From positions 930,001-994,000 of the forward strand of contig CM041098.1 in the NCBI GenBank assembly GCA_023079485.1: a stretch of 64,000 bases of DNA, written 5' to 3'. Origin of the DNA: Archilochus colubris (taxonomy: Eukaryota; Chordata; Aves; Apodiformes; Trochilidae). Position 1 is the first letter of the stretch. Each line of letters opens with the position of its first letter. The notes beneath the pieces were generated by a model, which was not told where the DNA came from, made no database searches, and was given only the letters and a program-made list of their open reading frames with translations. A program made the position numbers and the translations under genes. Below are positions 33,801 through 44,400 of this stretch, piece after piece.

Positions 33801-35549
33801 CCAAACCACTGCAGACAGATACTGACCTGTAGGGAAGTGCCCACCAAAAAACACGTTAAAGATTTCTTCTGGTGTAATGTCTGCTTCAAACTCTGTGTAA
33901 CAATTGTAGTGCCTGTGCTGGCTGGTGCTGACGTGCTCCTGGTCACTGCCGAACTCATCGTATCGTAATCGCTTTTCTGGGTTACTCAGAACTGCAAAAG
34001 CATTGCCTATTGCTGGAGAGGGGATGAGAAGAAGTGTTACACAGGCACATCATGCACTATTTCCAGATCTTTCATAAGCAGAGTAGCAAGAAAGCCCCAA
34101 AAGACACAGAAAATCTGTGCTTGAGTTACTTTTCTGAGAATTGCCTTTGTTAGTGTCAGGACTCTGGCATGACCTGTGATGGAACTTATTTCCTGCTGCC
34201 ACCAAGGCCAGGGGGAAGACAAAAGTGTTAAAGAGTATGGAAAGAGTTGAAATAATTGTAAGCCTGAGGTGAGAGTCCACTTTGAGGGAAAATCTAACGT
34301 TTTATTAGGTCAAACTAAGCACTGGTACAGAGGTGAACCTACACGCAGTTAATACGAAGTTGGTGACTGCAGAGCCTAATTAAAATGCAGAGCCATATTC
34401 CCAGCTTTTCTGTGGGCAGAGATGCTTGTGAAACTGTACAGCTTATCTGTTTCACACTTCTTGTCAAACCACCAAGTAGTATTTTTTTGGTTCATCTTCC
34501 TCCTTGATCTTTGACAGAAGATGCCTGTAAACAAGCTCATAGAGAAATACAACCCTAACACACACACAAAAAGGAAAGCCCTTCAAAACCTCCTTATTCT
34601 AATAGGCCCTGAATTCAAACCTTACTTTCCTTGTGCTGCTTTACAATGCTGCTGTGGGCAGCTGCAACACAGCACAGAGGAGGCAAAAGATGTAAGTGTT
34701 TAGATGCTACTTGATACAGGTTCAGATGGCAGAATCACTGAAGAGTCCAGGTGCAGAATATCAGACTAGAATTTCTATGCCTACATATATATAAATATGT
34801 ATGTATATAACTTGTGACACAGAGCAGTTCCTGACTGCACACACCCTCTCCTGCATGGCCAGGATCACTTCCAAACATCACCCTGACCCTTCAGCCCTGC
34901 CTAGGAGTCAGACATGGCACACGCTGCCCTTTGCTTCTCAGGGAAACCTGAATCCTGGAAGATGAAGAGGCAAATCCCGCAGAGCAGCGGCTGCCCCGTG
35001 AGGCGCTGTGCCCGCTGTCAGGTGCCGGGACAGGCGGTGTGGTGCCGGGACAGGCGGTGTGGTACCGGGACAGGCGGTGTGGTGCCGGGACAGGCGGTGT
35101 GGTGCCGGGACAGGCGGTGTGGTACCGGGACAGGCGGTGTGGTACCGGGACAGGCGGTGTGGTGCCGGGACAGGCGGTGTGGTACCGGGACAGGCGGTGT
35201 GGTGCCGGGACAGGCGGTGTGGTACCGGGACAGCCGCTCCCCCGGGCCCTTCCCCCCCGGGACAGCTCCCGCCTCACCTTTGAAAGCCTCCGTGGCCCCG
35301 GGGGCGCGGTTCTTGTCAGGGTGGAATTTCAGGGCCAGTTTGCGGTAAGCTTTCTTCAGATCCTCCTCGCTGGCATCCCTCTCCACCCCCAGGATTTCAT
35401 AGTAATTCCGACACCGCTTTATTCTGCAAAACACACACCAGATTTACCTACACCGGCCTGTTCCCCCCTCACCACAGACCCACCGGCGGATCCGGACCCC
35501 TCCCCGCTCACCGCCGCACGCCATCCAGCTGCTCCGCCGTGTAGGTCAT
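24824..35549 (-). CDS. DNAJC18: DNAJC18, ER-membrane Hsp40 co-chaperone (complete model, 296 aa)
   Basis: This is a type III J-protein of the ER membrane, related to DNAJB12/DNAJB14, which recruits cytosolic Hsp70. Exons: 35512-35549, 35278-35423, 33827-34012, 32304-32416, 31073-31182, 28985-29157, 24824-24948 (891 nt, all GT-AG, phases consistent). The J domain is at about residues 18-82 with catalytic HPD at 47-49 ([17 protein letters not shown]). A linker follows with [20 protein letters not shown] and an acidic QEQEEEEN. One membrane span is at about residues 167-184 ([16 protein letters not shown]), then [12 protein letters not shown]. The C-terminal DUF1977-type domain holds [20 protein letters not shown] and the final GMHKGG. 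The start ([11 protein letters not shown]) aligns inside the human protein (358 aa), so about 60 N-terminal residues are missing or lie in an unseen exon. Confidence 0.95.
35021..35233. repeat. 20-bp minisatellite in DNAJC18 intron 2
   Basis: Ten exact-length copies of ggtgccgggacaggcggtgt, plus a partial eleventh, start at 35021. The units are of two types, gtgcc and gtacc, in the order G G A G G A A G A G A. The array begins about 45 bp inside the intron from the donor of exon 2. Because 60 bp is 20 codons, all frames stay open through it. Confidence 0.98.
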
Positions 35550-35870
35550 AGCGGCGGGCCCTGGGGGGGCCCTGGGGGAGCCTCCCTCCCGCCCGGCCCC
35601 CTCCGTGCCCCTCCGCGCCCCTCAGTGCCGGACGCCCCGGACCGCCCGCGCCGCCATCTTGTGCGCGGAGGCGGTGGCCGCGCGGTGCCCGCTGGGTAGG
35701 CGAGTCCCCAGCCCCGCCGGCGGGCAGCGGACTACAGCTCCCAGCCTGCACCGCGCAGGGGGCGGGGCTCACCAGGAGCTTAAATAGGGCCGTGCGCAAT
35801 GCGCCGACCGCGTGCTGCTTCGGGAGGGCTGCGCGAGGACGTGGGGAGGAGCCCCCTCAGAGCTCTCTCT
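35505..35870. promoter_or_regulatory. DNAJC18 CpG-island promoter with YY1-type motif
   Basis: CpG-dense sequence surrounds the first coding exon (35512-35549) and extends upstream. GCCGCCATCTTG at 35650-35661 is the same YY1/initiator-type element seen in the 21.9 kb island. The minus-strand transcription start is expected near it, which leaves room for only a short 5'UTR. Confidence 0.65.
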
Positions 35871-35880
35871 TTCTCCCGCC

Positions 35881-36027
35881 CTTTCAGCGCTTTGTCCCCC
35901 CCTTTCGGCGCTTTCTCCCCCCCTTTCAGCGCTGTCTCCCCCCCTTTCAGCGCTGTCTCCCCCCTTTCGGCGCTTTTTTTCTTGCCCTTTCGGCGCTTTC
36001 TCCCGCCTTTCAGGGCTTGCTCCCCCT
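35881..36027. repeat. 21-bp minisatellite upstream of DNAJC18
   Basis: About seven degenerate copies of ctttcagcgctgtctcccccc (spacings 21, 21, 21, 20, 23, 20 bp) are present, with A/G variation in CAGCGC versus CGGCGC. On the minus strand the central copies are 21 nt long and open, reading a GGDSAER-type 7-residue repeat, but no gene structure supports translation. Confidence 0.9.
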
Positions 36028-36149
36028 CTGCCGCTGTGTCCCGCACCCATCTGTGGTCCCTCATGTGAGGATGGATCCGAGGGGCGATGTCGCTGTGTCC
36101 TGCTGCGTGTGCAGGGCTGCGGGAGGTGCGGCCGAGAGTAGAAGGAGCG

Positions 36150-38100
36150 TGGAGAAAGTCGTGTTCTGCTCCACACCTTGCTGCCCAGCGGTGGCTGGAA
36201 GCCCCTCAAGGGCACCCCCCTGCTGCAGCGCCTTCCAGCTGTGCCTCGTTTCACCTCATCACCAGTTAACGAGCTGTGGGGGGAGTCTCGGTCACAGGTG
36301 TGGGTATTTACCCCCTGGGTGCTTGGTGGGAGCACAGCACCTTGGAGAAGATCGCTCCCCTCGTGAGCAGCAGTGGCTGGAAGTTAGGGGTTGTGTCACC
36401 TTCCTTCTTTTGGACAAAGTCAAGGCTGGAATTTTGCTTTTGGATGCAGATCAGCTTTAGCATGGAGAAGGTTCAAGTAATCATTCAGGAGTCTTTGGGA
36501 AGAAGGAGCACGAAGGAAGGGAATAAAGTAAGCATGAAACCATCTTTCAGTGGTCAGTGTGGAGTTAGTTAAAGCTTGACAATCACTGAAGTGCCTGATA
36601 CCACCTGTGTTACCTTTGTGGGGTCTTCCTGGCACTAAAACCCTGTGAGGTGCAGTCCATGCATGGAGGCACACGGCTGACATCGGGAGCTATCTGGATT
36701 CACCTACCTAGGAGTCATCTGGGATCCTGGGCTTCAGCAAACTCGCCGTTCTGGTGGATGCTGGGTGAGTAGAATGGTGTCATTTTATATTTCAAGAATT
36801 TTACCAGAATGGCTTTATTTCTTAAACAAATAGCTAGTTAAGCTACCTGGTGTGTGTGTGAAACTGTGTGACCATCGCATTCGTTTTGGTGAATGCTTAA
36901 CTGCCAGCTGCAGAGCACAGCTCCTTCTGCCACTTGGCACATCTCTTATCCATCCTAGAAAATGAAATTGAGCTAAACTGCTGCTTTTCGTAAAACCATG
37001 GTTGGAAGTGTGTGCAGTGGTTCCCGTTTGGAATGCTTGGCTGGATCTTTCCTTCACAGTTCACCTTCCAGGTTGATGGGTGTTTATGTGCATGTTAAAA
37101 ACCCCAACAGAGTATCTGGGGTACTGCTGTTGAGGAGAGGAGGTGCTTTGTATTGACTGTGGAGCTGGGGAAACCTGAGAGCAGGAGGTGTGGTGAGGAT
37201 GGGCAAAGGCTGAAGTAGTGGCAGAGTTAGAGCTTTAGTTTATTATGCTACTGAATAAGGCAGCCGAAGCTTCCAGAGATGTACCCAGCAGGGTGTTGTT
37301 CCTCTTACTGTCATGTGGCTATTGCTGTCTCCATTGTCCTTGGTTGCTCCACTTAGAAGGATGGACTTTGCTGTGGGTGGTAGAAGCTGGTGGCAGTGGG
37401 GTGTGAGCCAGCTGGAGCCATCCAAGTGTGAGCTGTTGCACTATGGAGCTTAACAGAGCTGTGGTTGTGGCAGCTCAGAGCTGCACTGGTGGCTCTTGGT
37501 GCTGGGATAAGGTGGATGCTCTGGCTGAACTGGAAGGGGAATCTGACTATCTGGGCTTATCAGGAAGCCCTAGGAAAGCAGTGGAACCATGAGGTGGGAG
37601 CTCTGGGTCCCAAAGCTCAGGAGCTGCAGTAGCTCAGGTTTTGCTTGTGGCAACTCCTTTTTACACTCAGATAAAAGCATCTGTTCAGAGTCCTTGTTCT
37701 TTACGTTGGTGTTTGAGCTTGTTGGACCTGTGAGAAGGTACCAATCTGCCTGCCTGCAGCTCAGCTCTTCATAAAATACTGAGGATGGCAATTTGCGTTC
37801 AGCAGCACCTTTAATTCATGGCTCTCCCCACGCTTTACAGATGTTAACATATCCTCACAACAACCCTGTGAGGTAGGTGGATATCATCACCCCCACTGCT
37901 GCAGGGACAAGGAGGCCCTCAAGGATAAGGGGCTTGGAGCAGTGGTGCTGAGACGTGTCCCAGTCCTTGGCCATTTCTGTCCCATTAGGCTCTCAGCTTC
38001 AGGTGGTGGTGGTGCTTTCCTAATGCAGGGTTTTGACTTTGTGTGGGGCTGTGCTGGTTAATGAGCCTGTGAGTGGCTGGCAGGGACTATAAGGGTCCTT
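36150..38100. other. Intergenic spacer between DNAJC18 and the ECSCR 3' end
   Basis: No coding exon with splice support is seen on either strand. The only recognisable element is the MIR fragment at about 37.83-37.95 kb. Confidence 0.65.
37829..37945 (-). mobile_element. Ancient MIR SINE fragment (antisense)
   Basis: The sequence cgctttacagatgttaacat, followed by cctcacaacaaccctgtgag and gtaggt, matches the reverse complement of the MIR core and 3' half as recalled. The 'GGTTGTTGTGAGG' block and the flanking GTAAAGCG block are in the right order and spacing. A weaker match continues through aaggaggcc and the following 30 bp. It is an old, non-mobile copy. Confidence 0.8.
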
Positions 38101-38115
38101 AATCTAAGGCAGCAG

Positions 38116-38121
38116 TTTATT
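38116..38121 (-). terminator. ECSCR poly(A) signal
   Basis: TTTATT on the plus strand is AATAAA on the minus strand, about 280 bp after the ECSCR stop codon. It implies a 3'UTR of about 300 nt. Confidence 0.65.
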
Positions 38122-38400
38122 AGCAAAGTCCATGGCTCCTTCGTGCTTCTTGCTGCTGGCATAATCTGAGGATTTGAAGGCATATAAAAAAAAACAGATA
38201 ACCATTGAGCATGGCTGGAGAATGCCCCTAGACCCCAGGTGAGGAAGCTATGTGGGATGCTACTGTAAAAGTATTGATCAGAAAGGACATAATAATTTAT
38301 CTATAAAGTCCACCCTTGCTCTTCCCCAAGGGGAAAGGATATAAAGAACCTCAGAACCTGCTGGTTGTCACATTCAGCTTCAAGCTCAGGGTCCCTGGCT

Positions 38401-41400
38401 TCATAGCACCTGCAAGAGGAACAAAACATGGTGCATCAGCAGCCTGTTGGGGTGGCAAAAGAGGTTAAGCAAAGTGTTCCCTCAAACCCAGCCCCAGTGC
38501 TGGTGTAGCTTGGAAACAACAGGATATGAATTACTTGTGTAGAGGGGATCTGAAAGTAGTGATGGGAATGTGTTCCAACATCACATGTGGAGCAGGAGTG
38601 TGGTAAACCTGGGCTGGAGGGTGAGACCTGAACTTTTGGCTAAGGCTGGTTTATTTAGTTCTTCATTTAATGACAAACACTCCAGCTCTGGTGGCTGGCC
38701 CTAAGTGGTGGCACCTCTATGCATGAGGTGTACTTGACACCTTGAGTTCAGGCAACTTGGATAAACCTCTGAGCACTCAAACTTTCACCAGACTCACTAG
38801 AACCAGTTTGAACCTTCAGGAGTTTGGCAGCTGTTTTTAACATAATCTGAAGGATTAAGAGAGCAAAGAAATGTCTCAAAGGCATGTTCTTATCCAGCAA
38901 GAGGAGTAATCCCCAGGTAACTCCATAAAGAGTGAGGTTTAAAGGGCAAACCTTTTCTGATGAAGGGTAGCCCATGCTGTTGTTCATGTTGATGTTCTTC
39001 ATGGAGATCAGAGTGATGCAGTTGTCCTTCTGGCTTGTGCTTGCTGAGCAGCTGTTGAGAAGAGAAGGTAGGATTAACTCCTGACAAATGGGAGAAGGGA
39101 GTTTCTTTGCTGGGGCTGGAGGCAAACACCATTGTCACTTGTATCAGAACTTGTAGGCAGAACTGGGGAGCAGTTTGGACCTGGTTCTCAGTGACCAGAT
39201 TACCTTCTATCCTGCAGCCATTACCAGAACTTAGAACCAAAGAAACCATTGTCCCTTTGTCCTGTGCCCTTACTTGTTTTGCAAAAGGAGCTCTGGATAT
39301 TTTGTGTGTATGTATAAAGGTTCTTCTCGGGTATTGCTCCCTCAAGAGTGGGAGTTACAAGTGCTAGGAAGGTGGAGCTCCCCTTTCTCCTTACCCAGAG
39401 GGCTGGGATATGCATTTAGTGCCCCTGGAGATGGGATGAGTTTGGGTAACAGTGTGCTCTGGGGGGCAGTGTCCTCTGCTCTGATGTGTCCTGCCTCAGT
39501 GGCTGTAGATCACTTGGATTATGACCATTAAGGGTATTTGGGAAACACGATTTAGCATGTAAATGTTCAGCAACTTTGCTATTGGTGTCCCTCCCCTCTC
39601 TTCAGAGCAGGGTTTATTGCTTTGGTAGAAGACTATCAGATGGGAAAATAGGAGCAGCATAGTTTTGGTCCTTCCAGCTCTCATTTCCTGTTGCTTTCCC
39701 ACATGCAGCTTGTCTTCCTGGGGAGCAGTGATGGACCTTGGTGTGCATCAGCTGGATCATCCTCTGCTTGGTGTTTCTCTTCCAAAGGTCTCTGGATTTG
39801 GGATCCCTTATTCTGCTTTTGCTAGATAACAGTAATAGGTGTCTTGGAAGATATTTTGGGGGACCTGATCTCATCTTAGTGGGGTCCCGAAGGAGCCTAA
39901 CTTTAGACTCAGGCTCAAGTCTGTATCTTAGCCACGACAGACAAGCAAACTGCTTTTGGAAGGTGATGAGCCTTCAGATATCAGTGTGGCTTTGAAATGA
40001 GGCCCTAGATATTGAGCTTCTGCCTTTGACTTCAGGCAGAGGATGAGGTGCTATCAATTATCAGTGGTTCTATTTTTTTTTAATCTTCCTCAAAACTTTC
40101 GTGGAATGCTTCCTTCCACCTAAAGCAACCAAGGTAGCTTATTTTTCTTGCTAAAATTCTGGAATCAGCTTGCCATTTTCTCCAGGGTGTGAGTAGTGTG
40201 AGCTTCTTACCTCTCTGACACCATGGAGGTCCCTGGCTTCTGTTTGTCTGGGGAGAGAAAGGCAGGTGGTGATGTACAGGTGAGATGACAGCCAAGCAGT
40301 CAGTCAGCTGTATTCAGCATTGCATTGTACAGGGCTATGACTGAAACCCAAATGAGATCAGAGATGCCACGGGGGATGCTTGAGATTTAATTAGAGACGA
40401 TTCTGCAACTAACGCCTGTTTTGTCACTGGCATCCTTTGGTCTTTTGTCAGTCTTTACCGTCTTGCTGCAGAGCAGCCGTGCCCTCTAGTGGGATTTCCA
40501 GAGAAAAGGAGTGTCCAGCTCATGGGTTTTTGCTGGGAGAGGAAATCTGCACATTTAACTTGCCCCCGTTTTCTTGTGCAAACGGGGCTGGGCTGGGGCT
40601 CTAAAGAAGTGGCCACACGACATTCCTGACTGCTGAATCTGAGTTTCAAGTTGGACTCCAGGTTGTTTAAAAGTAACTTTTAGGGATTGCCAGATCCACT
40701 TCAGAACTGATGACTTTTTTGATTAGGGAAAGGCAGAGGTTCCCAGACAGATACCTTCTGAGTCCTTGGAGTGGTTACATTTGAACCTCAGGCTGACCAC
40801 ACCAACCAGAATGATGACAACGATAATCAGGATGACTATGAAGCTGATGACACCTAGGGATGGAGGAAAGAACTGTGAATGAAACAGCAACAGGACCTGT
40901 TCTCAGCCTCAGGGGTAGTGGAGAGGCTTTGTCATAAAAGCCTGGGTAGGAAATCATTCTTTTCATTAAAATGAGGAGTGAGCAGTCACTAGGGTGAATG
41001 GCTTTATGCTCTTGTGTTTGAGCCTCAAAGGGCCTCTGAATTACATCATTGGGTGCCAGCAGAAGTGAGCTGACCCACTGGGGATTGATTGAAGTCAGGA
41101 TGTCCCTCCAACAGCTGCTAAATCTTACCCTTAAGGTGTAGGAAGTCAGAGAAACACATAATATAATGAGGAGAGACAAGCTAAAGGCTGTGGATTATGT
41201 TACCTGTCTCATAAACCAGTGGTCAAGTGCAGTTCTGGCTGTGACATCTGGCCTCCATAAATCAAACTATTATTTGCATGGGAGTCTTGTCCTGTTCAGA
41301 TTGTTTCAGGACTTCTTGTGTCTTCCCTTGGGGATATCAACAGATGCTACTTACCAAGTTAGCACTTGACTTTTAAAATTGCTTCTGAAGGAACATTTTT

Positions 41401-44400
41401 TTCTGGTAAGTAGGATAGAAATGAGCAAATTGGGTTTTTTCCTTGTTTTTGTGGAGGAGGGGAACAGTATAGCCTGAGGCAGAGTGGGTCTCTTAGCCTG
41501 GCAATAGATTTCAAGATAGATTTAAGGAATGGCACCTCGTGCTCCAGCCTTCCAGAAAGGATGTGGAGGACTTGGCTGCTTCCTGCCAAGTGGGGTGGAA
41601 CTGCAGAAGTGAAGGCAGTAAGGCAGGGGGGGATGGAGACCCAGCAGGTTTGCAGGGAAGAAGAAAAATAATCCCTAACTATGTATTCTAAACTCTGTCA
41701 GGGAGACCAAGGCAAGACCTTGTCCTGACATGGGGCTTTGGCAAATGCTGGTGCTGGGAGCAAGATCCCGAGCTCAGGTGTTGCCATGGTGGACTTTCAG
41801 ATTGTCTGTGCCTTGTGTGCTGGGAGTATTTATTGGGCCCTTTAGTGCCTGCTGGTGAGAAGTCCTTTTCTCAAGGTTTTTCCTTTGCACTCTGAAAACT
41901 CCAAGATCAGGAATGCTGAAGGAAACAATTATGGACATCTCCAGGGAAGCATCTTTGTCCAGAACTCCAAAACAGATACCCCCAGCCCCCTGGCTCCTCC
42001 TATCCCCAACTTGCTCGAGTCCTTACCAAAAGCTGCCACTGTCAGTGGTGATCCATCATCTGTGGGAGTGGGCACAGGCAGGTAGCCAGAGGTCTTTGGT
42101 GTTGGGGTGACTGGCTTTGAGGTGCCTACAAGAGGGGGGGAGGAAAAGCAGCTCAAAGATTGGGAAGAGGATTCCTAGCAATGCTAGAGGACCTGACTCC
42201 CACTTTGTTGGCAAGAACAGTGTTGGATCCTGGCCAGCCCCATCAGTGTTCACTGCAAAGTGACCAGGATCTATGTGGAAGTGGGAATTCCTTGTGTGCC
42301 TCCTTGTATCAGCAACCTGAGCACCTCCAGGGTTTTCTGTTGGGGCCCTGGTGAGGAAGCTGAATGTGGCAGGTAAGGGCTGATCTGGCAGTGTGTTTGA
42401 GGGGGGTTATTGTCTTGTCCCCCTCCTTTTACAGCCTTTTGGTACAGTGGCACCTTCCCTGCTGTGCCTCCCAGCCACTGTTCCCAGCCTCACGTTTTCC
42501 CAAAGTGCTGCTTCTGTGGCTTTTCAAGGGCTAGATGGGATGGCCAGCAGCCTTTAGATACTTGCTGGCCTTGCAGATAGCAATATGATGACTTTGCTGT
42601 TGGCTGTGAAAAGGGCTAGAAAATACTGAGTAGTAATCACCTCTCCATGGGAGAAGGGAGGAAGCACTTGGAGTTGCTGATGTGGTGGTACTCTCACTTC
42701 TCCTGGGCTCCTGACCTGCACAGGGAAATGCAGAATGTGAGTCTCATCCCTGAGTGTCATCTACCAACAAAAAGAACTGGGCATGCTGTAGAGAACAGAT
42801 TCACAGTGATGCTGGTTCAGTCCCAGGTGCAGCTTTTTTGGCAGATAGAGCAATTAAAAGTGAACTGGGTTTGCTATTGCTTGTAAATGTTGAGACTTAA
42901 AAGAAAAATTCTGCTTAGGGGAAGAAATTCTGCAGAATATGTGTGTGGCTTGATTGTAAACCTTGTCTTTGAGGCTGCGATTAGTGGGAATGCTGTCTTG
43001 GGTCACCTAGAGGTACTGAAGCTAGTTTGGTTTGGGCTAACTTGTACACCTCGTGTAGTCTGCCTGTGGCAGTGTTTAGGTGTGGAGATGTGTTCAAACA
43101 AATGGGATTCTGTTCCCATTGGGATGAACTGGATTGTGTGAAGCTGTTTGGTTTGTGACAGCTGCTTCCAGTGCCTGTGCAAGCAAATCTAAAGCTTGTT
43201 CAGAGGGAAAAAGAAACCAAGCCTTTGTTGCCTCCTGGATGGGTGTTGGATGGCTGCATTATCTGCATTGACCTTAGTGATAAGGAAGAAGCCCTGTCAG
43301 GAGACTCAAAATTGGTACTTTAGAGCTTCAGAAGATCATCTGTAGGTCAAATAGGATCTTCTTTCCCCTCCTTCTCCATCCCCATTTCCCAGAAAGCAGC
43401 GTTGGCCAAAAGTATGGGCTGCCTGAAGTGTGGAACAGCTCCTGGCTCTCTGTAGCTGCAACTGGGGTTCCTGCCTTGCAGAGAACATCACTAATTTGGA
43501 ATGGAATTTTGCCAAAAGTCAGAAGAAAAGGGATGAAAAGGTACAGAATAACACATCTAACTGATTCAGAAACCACGTGGAGCAGAACAGTCCTGAGAAG
43601 CAGGGGCTACCACTGTGCAATTTTCTCACCAATCATCAAAACCTTTGTTTCATTCTGAAGTGGTTGTGGCCACAGGCAGCGGGCAGGAGCTGTGGTTTGC
43701 TGAGCCTGGCATGGCTACCCAGTCCCTTGGAAATGTTGGGTCTCCCAGCAGGAGACTTGGCTTTTGGAAGCATCAGCAACATTTCTTATCGTCAAAGAAG
43801 TGTGGAGCTTTTCAGCTTGAATGCAGGGCTGTAATTAATAGCAATCTGCTTGAATGCAAAGGGCCTTGGCTTAGCTGGGCACAGGCATGCTGGTTGGACA
43901 TCTGTGCAGGCAGAGCTGACCACGGGTTTTTAACCTTGCTTGAGTTAGAGAAAATCTGAAAAGGTACTTGCAGAGGCAGAGCAGGCTCTGTCTTGACCAC
44001 TGCAGATTTTTGAGGCTGTTTAGTAAGAACCAGCTCAGTTGTCAGATTTCAGTCTTCCCTTATTCTCAGGAAGCTCTTACTGGGTTTCAATGTTTGCTTA
44101 CAGGCTGGGTTAAGCAAACTGTCAAAGCAATTAAAAAAAAAAAATTACTCCTTTTTCCCCAAACATAAATCAGGCTTTCAAGTTCATGCCAAGGCAGAGC
44201 ATGTTAAGTGCTTTTTGTTTTCTCATTGCTTGTAAGGGTAACAGATGTGATTGTGGGTTACTGATGGCTCAACCCCAAGATAAAAACTAGTGCTTAGGCA
44301 ACCTGCACAACGTGACCCAAGTAAACTCATTGTCATGAAGATATATAACCTGATTTTTACTCTATAAAAGGATGAAGTACCTTGAGATGATGAAACTGCT

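Noticed and set aside
35021..35233. CRISPR-like regular repeats
   Set aside because: The units are directly adjacent with no spacers, and the genome is vertebrate. It is a minisatellite.
35881..36027. E2F sites in the 21-bp repeat
   Set aside because: TTTCGGCGC has one base too many for the TTTSSCGC consensus, and half of the copies read CAGCGC.
35769..36335. Minus-strand 188-codon frame with GGDSAER-like heptads upstream of DNAJC18
   Set aside because: The heptads are the 21-bp minisatellite read in one frame. There is no similarity to DNAJC18 and no donor leading to its exons.
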